From NCBI GenBank assembly GCA_019633425.1, contig WSUB01000278.1, forward strand, positions 1-36,032: a stretch of 36,032 bases of DNA. Reading direction: 5' to 3'. The notes under the pieces are model-generated. The model was given only the letters and a program-made list of their open reading frames with translations. It searched no databases and had not been told where the DNA came from. How positions within the stretch are numbered: position 1 is the first letter of the stretch; each line of letters starts with the position of its first letter. The position numbers were made by a program, and so were the translations under genes. Shown piece by piece: positions 21,961-31,039 of the stretch. The stretch is from Tulasnella sp. 424. Taxonomy: Eukaryota > Basidiomycota > Agaricomycetes > Cantharellales > Tulasnellaceae.

Positions 21961-22261
21961 GGAGAACAGGGACCGGTTGGTGCTCAATGGACGTGCTGTG
22001 AACGTCATTCTTGTCTGGCGGATTTGCAAGTAATGGCGTGATAGTAGATAGTATATCGAGTATCTTGCAAAACCGTAGTAGTACACCAGTATTCCACTCG
22101 CGTATTGGCCTGCTTGCGAGAACCGAGTATGATTTTGAGGATTGCGGGCCACAGAGAGAGCTGTTGAGGTCTCGCGTTTCGTCTAAATTTCCGAGGCTTC
22201 TGGGAAACCCGTTTCGGTTTTCTTGATGTGGAGCCTCGATTATCGCACCGCTAATTCAACC

Positions 22262-22328
22262 AGTAAAGCGCAGGACGATGTCTACCCACTTGGTCACACT
22301 CGAAAGGCTTAGTATAGTTCCGAGTGAG
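22262..22328 (+). repeat. Left terminal inverted repeat of the 2.95-kb element
   Basis: Begins AGTAAAGCGCAGGACGATG and ends AGTATAGTTCCGAGTGA. It pairs with 25145-25211. Confidence 0.8.
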
Positions 22329-22720
22329 TGAGGACAAGTGGACGAGCTAAACCCTGGAGAGCGTCCTTGTCGAAAGCTTGTATCACCTACAAGATAGGTG
22401 TCATCATGCCAAAAACCTGCCCTCCGAATAATGACTTGACGGATGCTGTTGTGGAGTGCGAGAGCGACGTGATTCTCAAGATTAACTGCTTTTTGCCTCC
22501 CGCCAAGTGGGCGGATTGCTCAGGTCGAGACTGATACTAAATTGAGAAGAACCATTTAATTCTCTTGGTGCAACAAATGGTTGAGAAGGGGATGCAATAG
22601 GAACGAGTACATGTAGGTTGCCAATGGTCAAATTACATCAGATATTGAGCCCTGCTCTCTGCTCTATGAACAATTCAAATCACAGGCAACATCTAGGTCT
22701 CCTATGCGGTGCTGCCGACG
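22329..22720. other. Left inner part of the element, downstream of its gene
   Basis: About 390 bp between the left inverted repeat and the gene's stop codon. The frame 22328-22534 has no support. The stretch probably serves as the 3' region of the minus-strand gene. Confidence 0.4.
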
Positions 22721-24262
22721 TTACTCTTGGGCCGAGAGCCATTCTCTGAGATGTAATGTTCGTTGAGTCACAGCAATGTCCCAGTACCAGAAGTCGAGCC
22801 ATGGAACTTACGCAATTTCCTCAAGCCCTCCATATGTCTCCTTCATTGATGCCATTAGCTCGCGATATGCAAAGGGTGAAGACCTCTTATATCCTTCTAG
22901 CCAATCATTGTCGTAAAAGTTCCGCGGCAGACCCAAGGGAGGAGGACGGCTCGATGTGTAAGTGTCACACGACTTGCGCTCTCTTGGGGGACTTCCTTGA
23001 CCCCCCTGCCGCCGTAGACGATAGTAATCATCCAGGGCTCTCAACACACCTGTTAATTCCTTAGACCTCCATGCCAGCTCTCGGATATGATAGGTTCGTG
23101 GTGCCTGGCGTCTTCGGCCCAATCTTGTCCCCTCTTGGGGTGCCTCTATGGGCTCATCGGAGCTAAACCCAGCATCAGTGAGCGCTGTGAGTAGAGCCGT
23201 TATTTTGTCGCCTATGTCGGTGTCCACATTATAGGCGCCTTTCGAGCCTTAATTAGCTGAAGAGCGAGGAAGAAAGGTAAGAAGTAAAGAAATGCTTGGG
23301 ATACAATAAAAACGCACTGTAAGTTTCCTTTTGGCAACAGCATCGTTCTTCAGGCGAGTGGTCTGTACTTGGGGAGGGGCAAGGCTGCGACGTCGTTTGG
23401 CATATAGATACTGGATGTGGATCCAAAATGCTGTCTTGATCAACCGCTTTAGCTCATGGTGATCAAGTACTGTACAATTGCCTGCAGCAGAGAGCACGGC
23501 CCCCATGAAGGTTTGATTCAAGAGTAGATAGGTTGAGAGTTTTTCGACAGCCACCAAATTAAAGCGACACTTGACATCTTGGTCCCATGAGAAGGTAAAT
23601 TCTCCTTGTCGGAGAATTGGTGGCGAGTGGTCGGGGTTGGTTGGAGGCTGAGTATTATTTGGTCCATTAGGCATGAAGTGCTTGATGGTGCTGCGAATAA
23701 TCCTCTAATTATAAGGCCATGTTAACAATCAAGGGCAAAATTCAAAGCTCCTGGCCTCACCCTCAAAACGGCATATCCCATGCCGAGATGGTTTTCCAGT
23801 AAAGTCTTTCCTTGGGTTGCCTTTCCTGTTGGACCTTCGAGCTTTTGTAGACGGTCCTCAAGGTCGTGGAAAGCCTTCCGTAGCTCTTCTGAGAGCTGAA
23901 CCGTCGTTGGTACGTAAGCCCAGGGACGTCCACTGATCATACAGTGAGTTCCGCACCTTCTTCACCTCATCAGCATAGTGTTGCTCCTCTTCAAGATCCA
24001 TTTCTTCCTCCTTTGTCTCAGAAACCACCTCTTTCGGTCCCCCCTCCTCACCTATCTCCACCCCAGAGACGGACGCTGCTTGAGGGACTGCCACCACTGT
24101 ATGGGTTGTTGCTTGGACCGGAGCCAGGGCAGTATGGCTGGGCAATACTTCAGGAGGTGGCCCCAGGGGGTTGACCAGTATGCCAGGTATTGCGTGCTGG
24201 TTGGGATTTGCTGATAAGATGACATATTGGTACGTCGTGCGAGGATTTTGAACAGCTGCCAT
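22721..24262 (-). CDS. Unknown protein of 433 residues inside the inverted-repeat element
   Basis: Five exons join without a frame break: 24262-23957, 23895-23761, 23704-23305, 23247-22812 and 22745-22721. Introns are 61, 56, 57 and 66 nt (GTGCGG/TCAG, GTGAGG/TTAG, GTATCC/TAAG, GTAAGT/TCAG). The first 80 residues are Pro/Val/Ala-rich and probably disordered, followed by an acidic run (EEEMDLEEEQ, residues 85-94). Residues 96-122 form a probable coiled coil (DEVKKLSEELRKAFHDLEDR). Residues 180-260 look globular (FTFSWDQDVKCRFNLVAVEK; LKRLIKTAFWIHIQYLYAKR). The C-terminal 100 residues have WRSKELTGVLRALDDYYRLR, a basic linker, then GLPRNFYDNDWL and a short EWLSAQE end. I know no function. The third intron has the weakest signals: the more usual donor at 23317 would give a short end after KRKLT. 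Clean splicing inside a repeat-bounded segment suggests selection or recent arrival. Confidence 0.65.
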
Positions 24263-24738
24263 GTTGCGGGTGGATGACTATATTGGGATATTAGCTGATA
24301 CAGATGCTATCGCGGGTAAAGACCCCACTGACCACCAAACTGTTGTAGTGCATGAGCGCGGCGAGCGTGTCGTCCTCCTCCCACTACATTCAAGGAATGA
24401 GGTAGTCAGGACCTGTCTGAGGCATAACGAAACAGTAAAAGTTTACCGACATCAAGGTTAGTCTGCATTGTGAGCTCACAGGATATGAGAGTGATGAGCG
24501 TCTCATGTTTTCCTTGCTTCACCTATATATCGGCAAGTGCAGTGTGCAGTCCACGTCAAAACACTGTCACCATTGCAACCACAACAAAGGGGGGGGGGGG
24601 TAACGATGCACATTGGAAGTCGGTAACATCTGCCTCTTGTCTTCCGCCGTGTGTCATCTCCTTGTGACTTCACTAATGAAGAGGAACTTGGTAGACATGG
24701 AAGCCGGGAATTTGAAGTCCGTGGAAGAGTTAGGTTTC
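24263..24738. other. Upstream region of the 433-residue gene
   Basis: Holds the likely promoter of the minus-strand gene and a run of 12 G at 24589-24600. Frames 24261-24461 and 24470-24667 show no coding support. Confidence 0.4.
24589..24600 (+). repeat. G12 homopolymer
   Basis: Twelve consecutive G, preceded by CAACAAA. Length may vary or be mis-sequenced. Confidence 0.9.
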
Positions 24739-24799
24739 GACTCTTGACGTCGCCATTGCCCTTCGCTCACTTTACCCATAAACTTGTGGAAAATAAGCC
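24722..24799 (+). repeat. Repeat block A (nested inverted/direct repeat family)
   Basis: Core CGACTCTTGACGTCGCC...CTCACTTTACCCA, continuing to GTGGAAAATAAGCC. About 75-80% similar to the reverse complement of 25085-25146, and its first 55 bp are directly repeated at 25533-25587. Confidence 0.7.
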
Positions 24800-25021
24800 C
24801 TGACGTTACAGTCACACTTTTTTATACGGACAGTTCAAGATCCTTTGCCTCCATGTAGACAAGAGCTGATAGGAACTTCACAAACTCCAAGAAGTCCGAC
24901 TCCACGTTGAGTGATTGTGAATGGACCGCACCAGAGCGAGGGGCTGAAGGCAGTTTTGGTGACGCAGTGGGGGTGGTACCTGGTTTGTCAAAGGATAAGA
25001 CACACTCCTCAGGGCGACTAG

Positions 25022-25085
25022 GTGAGCCATCACTTCTCTTTTGTATGCATAATCTATGTATACAGCTAATTGAGTGCTATTTTAG
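25022..25085 (+). other. Possible intron in a small unannotated transcript
   Basis: GTGAGCCATC at 25022 and GCTAATTGAG...TTTTAG ending at 25085 look like a textbook fungal intron with branch point. It would join an upstream open frame (24907 onward, no ATG at its start) to a short end, CVGKVREG. No function is visible, so I give only the splice signals. Confidence 0.3.
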
Positions 25086-25146
25086 GCTTCTTTTCCACCA
25101 GCTGTGTGGGTAAAGTGAGGGAAGGGTGATCGCGACGTCGAGAGTC
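25085..25146 (-). repeat. Repeat block B, inverted relative to A and C
   Basis: Read on the minus strand: GACTCTCGACGTCGCGATC...CTCACTTTACCCA, then TGGAAAAGAAGCC. It directly abuts the right terminal repeat of the 2.95-kb element, so the two may be one longer terminal sequence. Confidence 0.7.
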
Positions 25147-25211
25147 ACTCAGAACTATACTAAAGGCTTTTGAGTGTGACCAAGTGGGTAGACATCGTCC
25201 TGTGCTTTACT
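25145..25211 (-). repeat. Right terminal inverted repeat of the 2.95-kb element
   Basis: Read on the minus strand it begins AGTAAAGCACAGGACGATG and ends AGTATAGTTCTGAGTGA. It pairs with 22262-22328. Confidence 0.8.
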
Positions 25212-25532
25212 AGTAGCTAACCCACGTTATAAGTGCAAAAAGGCGATGAAGATAGGCTTGACAGCAGTCATGATCAACGAAGACAACTCCTTGGAAGTAC
25301 AGTAAGGACTTTGGGTCAGATATTGATTGCCCTTCCCTGTTGAAGCACCCATTGAAGAAGCATTAGATACATACATATCGTGATTTTCGATCGGAGCGCA
25401 TGAAGCTGGAGTGGACTGAGCAGCTAGGATGGTTGCACGAAAGAGAAGGGTGGACCGTGAGGACGCGGATAATCCCATTCATAGTGAGGATACTGTGCTG
25501 GTAATGAAAGAAAGAGGGCGGAAACTTGGTAG

Positions 25533-25587
25533 TGGAAGAGTTCGGTTTCGACTCTCGGCATCGTCATTGCACTTTGCTCACGTTACC
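25533..25587 (+). repeat. Repeat block C, direct copy of A
   Basis: TGGAAGAGTTCGGTTTCGAC followed by CTCGGCATCGTCATTGC and CTCACGTTACC, a direct copy of 24722-24777 with scattered changes. It lies outside the 2.95-kb element. Confidence 0.65.
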
Positions 25588-26099
25588 TACTGAATTCTAT
25601 ACGTAGATTATGCACACAATAGAGCAATAATACCTATGGAGCGTATCACTGTCATCTTCGCCAGTTGACGCATCGGGTTCTGTCTGGGTTTGGCTCCATA
25701 AAACTCAAAATAGAATCCTGAGCGGGAACGACTTAAATTTATTCGATATGTTGAGGAGTCCCTGTGTGGTTGCAATCTAAACTTTTGGGGTTGTAAAACA
25801 GTCGAGGCTCATAGTGGACCTTGGATGGATCGCTTAACCCACTAGAACACTGTTACGAGGTGTAGCAGCTGTGTTGACCTGGGATCAAACCGCAATAGTT
25901 GTCGCATCGGCTGAGCGAGAGTTCACTGGTGAGAGCACCCAATAAAACAGAAGGAAGTGAGCCGGCGAATGGATCTCTAAGGCAGCGATGAACTTACGAG
26001 CCCACATAAAGACCGGGACAGACAATGTGACGAGGATGTTGCTGACAAGGAAACCCGGGCGACCGTAGTAGAAAGGTAGAAAGTGAGGAGTCGGTCCAA
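25588..26099. other. Intergenic, nothing supported
   Basis: No gene or clear repeat seen. The frame at 25885-26232 (-) enters the degenerate repeat tract that follows and has no family likeness. Confidence 0.4.
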
Positions 26100-27060
26100 A
26101 GGAAGTGAGAGGTTGAGCAGGGCTTGAGGCGGCCGAAAGCGGTGACGAGGAGGTCGAGAGCGTTGGCGAGAAGACGTTGCTGGTGAAAGTGGGCGGATCG
26201 CAGTTAAGGAGGTCCTTAACATGAAAGCCCACGTCAAAGGGTCCAGAGTCTATGTTTATGAATTCAAAAACAGTGACAAGAGGTCAAGAACGGGGGTGAG
26301 GAGGCCCAAAGCGATATCGTGAAGGTTGAGAACGGCGGCGAGAAGGCGTTGCGAGTGGAGACGGGCGGAATCGCGGACGAGAATGTTGTCAACGGTTCCA
26401 GGAACCGTGTCGGGAAGTTCGTTAAAGGCGGCGAGGCCGCCAAAAGCAGTGTTGAGTAGGTCGAGAACCTTGGCAAAGGGTTCTAAACTTGTAGCGAGCG
26501 GTGTGGCTAGTGGAAATCTAGGGGCCGTGTCTGAAGTTTTGAGAAAGGTGGTGAGAGATCGAGGGTCAAGAAAGGCAGTGGGGCAGCCAAAAGTGGTGCG
26601 AGAAGGTCGAAAACAGCGGTGAGAGGGACAACGGCTGAAGAGGTTGGCCGACGACTTTTTACGACCACTGGTCCGGAAACCGAGTTGCGAAGTTCGAGAA
26701 AAGCGGTGGGGCCGAGGGGTCGTAAACAGCGGCGAGAAGCGTGAATTGCGGCCGAGGACCTTTTCGAGGATCTTTTCGACATGTTGACGGGTCCAGGAAC
26801 GGAGTCGGGGAGGTCGTGGAAGGCGGCGAGAGGGGCCGGGACTTGGCGGGGAACCCGGGCCCATTTAGTACTCGCGACTGAGCATCTGTCCTCCCATACC
26901 GGGGCCGATCTTGGTCTAGAGGTTGAGAATGGTGCCGAAACCGAGATATTGTTCTTTGCTGCACTGGTAATACTCCCAGTGCTTGATCCGTCCAGCACAT
27001 CTTCCGAGGTGTTCGTACCGGCGAAGAGGTCCTCGCTCAAGGGCAGTCCCTTCGAAGCCT
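26100..27060 (-). repeat. Degenerate coding-type tandem repeat tract
   Basis: Read on the minus strand, a block of about 45-50 bp recurs with changes at 26385-26437, 26663-26710 and 26780-26833. It encodes AAFNELPDTVPGTV, TAFLELRNSVSGPV and AAFHDLPDSVPGPV. Between and around them shorter variants occur (TAFLDPRS, TAVFDLL, AAVLNLHD, PVLDLL). Spacing is about 96-117 nt, i.e. 32-39 codons, but frames change between copies, so no single protein can be read. I infer a decayed gene for a protein with internal repeats; the family is unknown. Confidence 0.5.
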
Positions 27061-28075
27061 CGGAAGCTCCGCCACAAGTACTATCAGAACCGGAGCATCA
27101 ATGAAACCATCTCCATCGCGTTGCAGTCTCCTCGGACTTCCCCTCGGCATCACGCTAGGTGACCTGGAGCCGGGCGACCTGGCATCCTGAAGTTTAAGCG
27201 TATCCACCAACAATTCCGACACGGCCTTCCAACAGCTCTCCGAATCCCTCTTCCTCCTGCTCTCGACATGATCGAACGAGGCATCACAGTGAGACCCGTG
27301 CCTGTCCTCGTCCTCCCACCTCCTGACGCAGTTTTGTAAACGTCGAATTCGATTGCGTCGCGAGACTGCTTTGGCTCGTGTCCAGTGGGGGGTAAGGGTG
27401 GAGCGAGGGGCGATAGGGTGGGTCGTCATGGTGATGTTGTTGGGGTTGTTTGGGTGGCAGTGGGGTGAACAGGGAACACGGTGAAGCGGTGGGGGAAGGT
27501 GCGCGGTGTGGGGAAAGGAGCTCGACCTGGTGGCCAAAGTCGGTCGGAATCTCCCCGGTTTTGGTTTTGGCTTTGTTGGTGGTGGTGGTCGGAACGTTGG
27601 TCGTGAAAACCGCGATCACGGCCTTGATTTACGGTGCGGAAATCATCTGCGTTGCTCTCCGATTCGCTGGTGAACGAGTCGTATTCCTCCACAGTATCGA
27701 GTGTGGACATGGCGGATGGGAGCGGGTTACGGATGTGAACGGTGGATGAAGGTGTTTCGGAGCAAGTAAAGTTGGGAGGCACGGATGTCGTTAAAGAGGT
27801 TGCTTCCCTGTATTCGAGTACAGCCAAGACTGAACGTCAGCCAAGCGGGTTCGCCAACGCGCAAGGGATTCAATAAATGGCCACCCACCAAATAGCATTC
27901 ACCCAAGCACTCCTCTTCCTCTCACTCTCCGTATCCAAGCGCTCAACTCCATCCCCATAAATCAACTGGAAAGGGCACAACACATCCACAATAGGTTCCC
28001 CATTGCCAGCCATGCTCCCTTTCCGCTTCGAATAGCGCCTCCCAAATCTTTGCAAGCACCTGATAACGTGGACTT
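27061..28075 (-). pseudogene. PH-like domain protein fragment, frameshifted
   Basis: From about 28060 downward the minus strand reads VLAKIWEALFEAEREHGW and GTYCGCVVP, then after a one-base shift near 27975 QLIYGDGVERLDTE and SERKRSAWVNAIW. An intron from GTGGGT to ATACAG (about 27880-27804) joins this to EATSLTTSVPPNFTC and MSTLDTVEEYDSFTSESES. The end of a pleckstrin-homology-like domain, with its closing helix 'RxAWVNAIWEA', is what this pattern recalls from basidiomycete proteins. Ser/Thr- and His/Gln-rich sequence follows and its frame cannot be tracked with confidence to about 27061. The assignment is tentative. Confidence 0.35.
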
Positions 28076-28429
28076 GGGACGCTTCCCAGCTTGGTGCAGT
28101 TAAGGAGGTCTAGAGCGACGACCCCACACCCGGGTACCCAGCCGTCCCAGGCCTTGGCACGGGTTCGGGAGAACTGAACTCATCCAATCGCGAAGCGTAC
28201 TTGAAACTCTCGTCTCCATACTTCCTTCCACCAGCGCCTCCTCTGGGAGATATGGGCATCTAATCGCTGCCGCTGGAAGACGCAAGGAGGCTCCGCGGCT
28301 TTGTCGGAGGGTAGTCCGCATAACGCTCTTCTTGGTTCGAACGCGCTCCCGCGGATACGGTCTTGCTCCGTTCTGACGGTTCTGTTATGTAGCTGAGGGG
28401 CGTTCGAAGCGAAGCTTATTGGATCCATT
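28076..28429. other. Between the two minus-strand relics, no gene seen
   Basis: The long frame at 28180-28884 continues through here, but similarity to glucan synthase stops at about 28430, after which the frame looks random. Confidence 0.4.
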
Positions 28430-29744
28430 AAGCCTTGTTGCGAGTCGTGATGTACTCGCAAGCACCAAAGATTGCAATGGAGGACTGTGAGGTCCTGGTG
28501 ACCGAGGGCCTCAAACTCGCTGAGAAGGCTCCTCTTCTTGAGGCACTCTTCTGTCGTGGTAGATAATAACGGCGTGGTTCTGGTAGTCCGATTTTCCGTC
28601 ACCAAGAAGGGGGTTGCCGGGCGATTTGATGCGGAACTTGGGCTTCTGTTTGCCAGTGTTGGGATAGAATTCTGAACGTCCGTCGATAACCATAGAGCAC
28701 AAGCGAGGTTTGCCACCAGGTCGGCGTGGGGGCTCTTCGTCAGGCGGTCTGAAGGTCGGGGTAGGCGCGCAACAAGAATTCGACTTTCTCCGGCTCTTCT
28801 CTGTTGAACTTGGAGCACCGCGGGATTGAGACGACAAACTTGAACTTCTGTTGCGCCATCCACTCGAGGTCCCGTTCCAGACATTCCACATTCCTACCGT
28901 ACGACACGAGGAGTTCCAAGCTCCCCACACGGCGGTACCGCAACTTAATTGCCTTGGCGTAGTTCATGAAACCAGAGATGGTACGATACAGAGTTTGAGC
29001 TCGGAGAGCAGGCCAAATACAGGCACGGAGGGTGTACTCTGGAGCCGTCCTGCAAACTTCTCATCTGAGCCTCCGGTGAAGGGACTGGGGCTGGGGCTGC
29101 CACTATGATCCACTGCGCCAGCTTCCTCTGCGAGAACCTTGGTGTCCTTGGTGAAAATTGGCCCACACGAAAGGATGAAGCTGCTGTAGGTCCTCCAAAA
29201 GCGTAACACGGATGGTCTTGTCTTCCTCGCGAATGATCTCCCTGAGAAAGAGCAAGATCTTCTCAAAGTAGTGGGGAGTGAGGGCAGAGAAGGTGGGTGT
29301 CCGTTCGGCAGGGATTGATTGAGGCATCTCCATGCCAAGCAACAGGGTGGAGAAGGAAATATGATGCTTGGCCTCGCTGTGGGATGGGAAGAAGTGGCCC
29401 TGCAAACCGCGATTGTCCTGGGAGGTGAAGAAGAGTGGTGCACGAAGGACGCGTTGACCGCTTTCAGCGGTGACCTGCTGGTAGAGCAATTTTTGACGTG
29501 ATCATGGACAAAAGGTGTTTGTGGTGTGTAGAGATGATGACGGCGTTCCAGGTTTGAGAAACAAGGATCTAATAGAGACATCAACTGCGTGAGCTCCGGA
29601 TTTTGAAGCAGACCGAAATGAAGTCGCTACCTTTGGCTTGTACTTGGCAGTAATCCGCCCCATAGCCCACAACTTGTCCAGGTGTGGTGGGTTCTTGACG
29701 ACGATGGGGAGGAGCGGTGTGCGTGCTCTGCAGGGCGATGACTT
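28430..29744 (-). pseudogene. 1,3-beta-glucan synthase (FKS type) internal fragment, many frameshifts
   Basis: Minus-strand segments match successive parts of the catalytic subunit of fungal 1,3-beta-glucan synthase, the plasma-membrane enzyme that makes cell-wall glucan from UDP-glucose. In order: ITAKYKPK, an intron (29630-29579), [171 protein letters not shown] and SIAIFGACEYI. The frame breaks at least seven times: near 29515, 29500, 29160, 29040, 28740, 28560 and 28480. A short deletion removes the RGEYLQLIDANQDN region. The intact enzyme is about 1,700-1,900 residues; only some 400 remain, without N-terminus or the C-terminal membrane block. Confidence 0.85.
29579..29630 (-). other. Retained intron in the glucan synthase relic
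   Basis: GTAGCG...TATTAG, 52 nt, precisely interrupting the family motif KYKPK-(V/I)LVSQ. Its presence means the relic derives from genomic DNA and not from a processed transcript. Confidence 0.65.
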
Positions 29745-30127
29745 CTGTTGACAAGGGGAGAAAATGGGAAGGATTGATGAGGGATGGCTGGAAGCAAGGA
29801 GCAGGAAGAGGAATGCCACCAGCCGCGAAGTACTCACCGAAGCAGTCGAGGTGTATGGGGTGTGGATGGAATGGTGAACAAGTCCAAATTGAAATTGCTC
29901 AAAAAGGCAAAAAAAAAAAAAAAAAAAAAAAAGCTGCCACATACAATGTTGAGGATGCTGAGCAAGAAAAGACATAGTGGTGAGGTCGCTGAGTGATAGA
30001 GGGGAAAGCGTTGAGGGGGAGAGGGAGGAGGGAGATAGACAAGAGGAGGGGAGTTGCGAGAGGAGCGGTTGGCAGTCGCGAGCGGGGAAGGTAAATAATG
30101 CGCCCGTTTGAGAAGGCACTTGGTCAT
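29745..30127 (-). other. Upstream part of the glucan synthase relic, no clear homology
   Basis: An intron-like GTGAGT...CAACAG (29837-29745) precedes the 29744-29631 exon. Further up is CT-rich DNA with ATGTCTTTTCTTGC at about 29978. This does not resemble the normal synthase sequence before KYKPK, so a junction with unrelated DNA is likely near 29700. The apparent poly-Phe frames here come from the A24/T24 run. Confidence 0.35.
29909..29932 (+). repeat. A24 homopolymer
   Basis: Twenty-four consecutive A (T-run on the minus strand), inside the CT-rich upstream part of the relic. Confidence 0.9.
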
Positions 30128-31039
30128 GTGACCAGTTCCTTCGCTTGAAGCGCTTCCCCTTCTAACCTCGCTTGCAAGCTAGCGCCATGCAAGTGCGGCA
30201 GTAGCCCGCTACGTCAGAGAACGAGACGTTTTCCACATCCTACTAGGTTTGTGCGAGATACAAGTGTCCGACTTAGGAAGCATGGAGACAGGCCCTCAAA
30301 GAAGATGCTATCGCGTGGCTAATACTGGCCAATGGTGATGGTAAGAGTCTTAGGATTCCTGCTATGTTAGCAGGGGGTGGCTCATTACATGCTTTTGTTC
30401 GCTTTTGTTCTATCATTATGTAACCAGAATCGTAGTGGCGCTATCCCGCCAAGTCCCCGACTCAGTTTGTTTGTGAAATGAAATATTTACATGATTCAAG
30501 GTTGTGTTGTCATTGAAGGCATTGTGATCTGCGAAATTGGCACTTGAGCGAGAGGCACGGGATCATGGGATCACGGGGTCAGTGGAGATGGATTGAATGA
30601 CGAAGATCGTCAGGCGCAATTTGTGCAACATTTGTTATCAGGAGACTTTGCCAGCCATATATTGTCAAGAGCACTTCATGCATGTTCAGGACTTATGTTT
30701 AATTCTGCTTCTCAGGAACGCGGAGGCATCGTTAAGCATGTGGTAGAACAAATCCGTTGCATGTCTGAGGTCAAGTTCCCAACGGACTGGGTCGTACGCT
30801 CTGCGGTGGGAATAAGCTTTGATAGCGGTGAAAGAAAAAATTATATTGCCTGGCGCAAGTAAAAAGGTTAAAATCGTTCATAACCCTGGTTCATTCAAAT
30901 GGTGCAAAAACAAGGCATGTATCGAAACAATAACAATGAATTGCAAAAAATACAGGTCGATACAACCCCGTTACTGCAGAAAACAAAAGCTCGATTCGAC
31001 ATGAACAGGAACTAATGGGTAAAATGAAACACAGGAGAC
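30128..31039. other. Intergenic, no supported gene
   Basis: The frame ending at 30862 (LLSGDFASHILSRALHACSG...) has no ATG at its upstream end and no family match. It could be an exon fragment but nothing else supports it. Confidence 0.4.

Larger units (their letters stand above)
22262..25211. mobile_element. Inverted-repeat-bounded element of about 2.95 kb carrying a spliced gene
   Basis: The outer 67 bp at 22262-22328 reappear in reverse complement at 25145-25211 with about four mismatches and one gap, including 31 identical bases (22271-22301 against 25172-25202). Each end begins AGTAAAGC(G/A)CAGGACGATG. The interior holds the five-exon gene at 22721-24262 and a secondary pair of inverted repeats (24739-24799 / 25085-25146). 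No transposase motif (DDE, hAT, Mutator, tyrosine recombinase) was recognised. The only possible flanking duplication is a weak GCTAA. Its mobility is inferred from the terminal repeats; two independent solo copies of a repeat in opposite orientation would look the same. Confidence 0.55.

Noticed and set aside
25227..25478. Small minus-strand frame resembling a short secreted peptide
   Set aside because: No clear signal peptide, no CaaX-type pheromone ending and no conservation evidence.
25840..25915. tRNA-like sequence around GGGATCAAACC
   Set aside because: No cloverleaf could be drawn on either strand: the A box and acceptor pairing are missing.
29502..30119. Long minus-strand frame with a poly-Phe run
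   Set aside because: The frame is kept open by the T-run and CT-rich sequence. The real signal is the short exon at 29631-29744 next to the glucan synthase motifs.
30593..30862. Plus-strand frame with LLSGDFASHILSRALHACSG
   Set aside because: It has no ATG at its upstream end, no splice support and no recognised family. It may be an exon scrap but cannot be supported.
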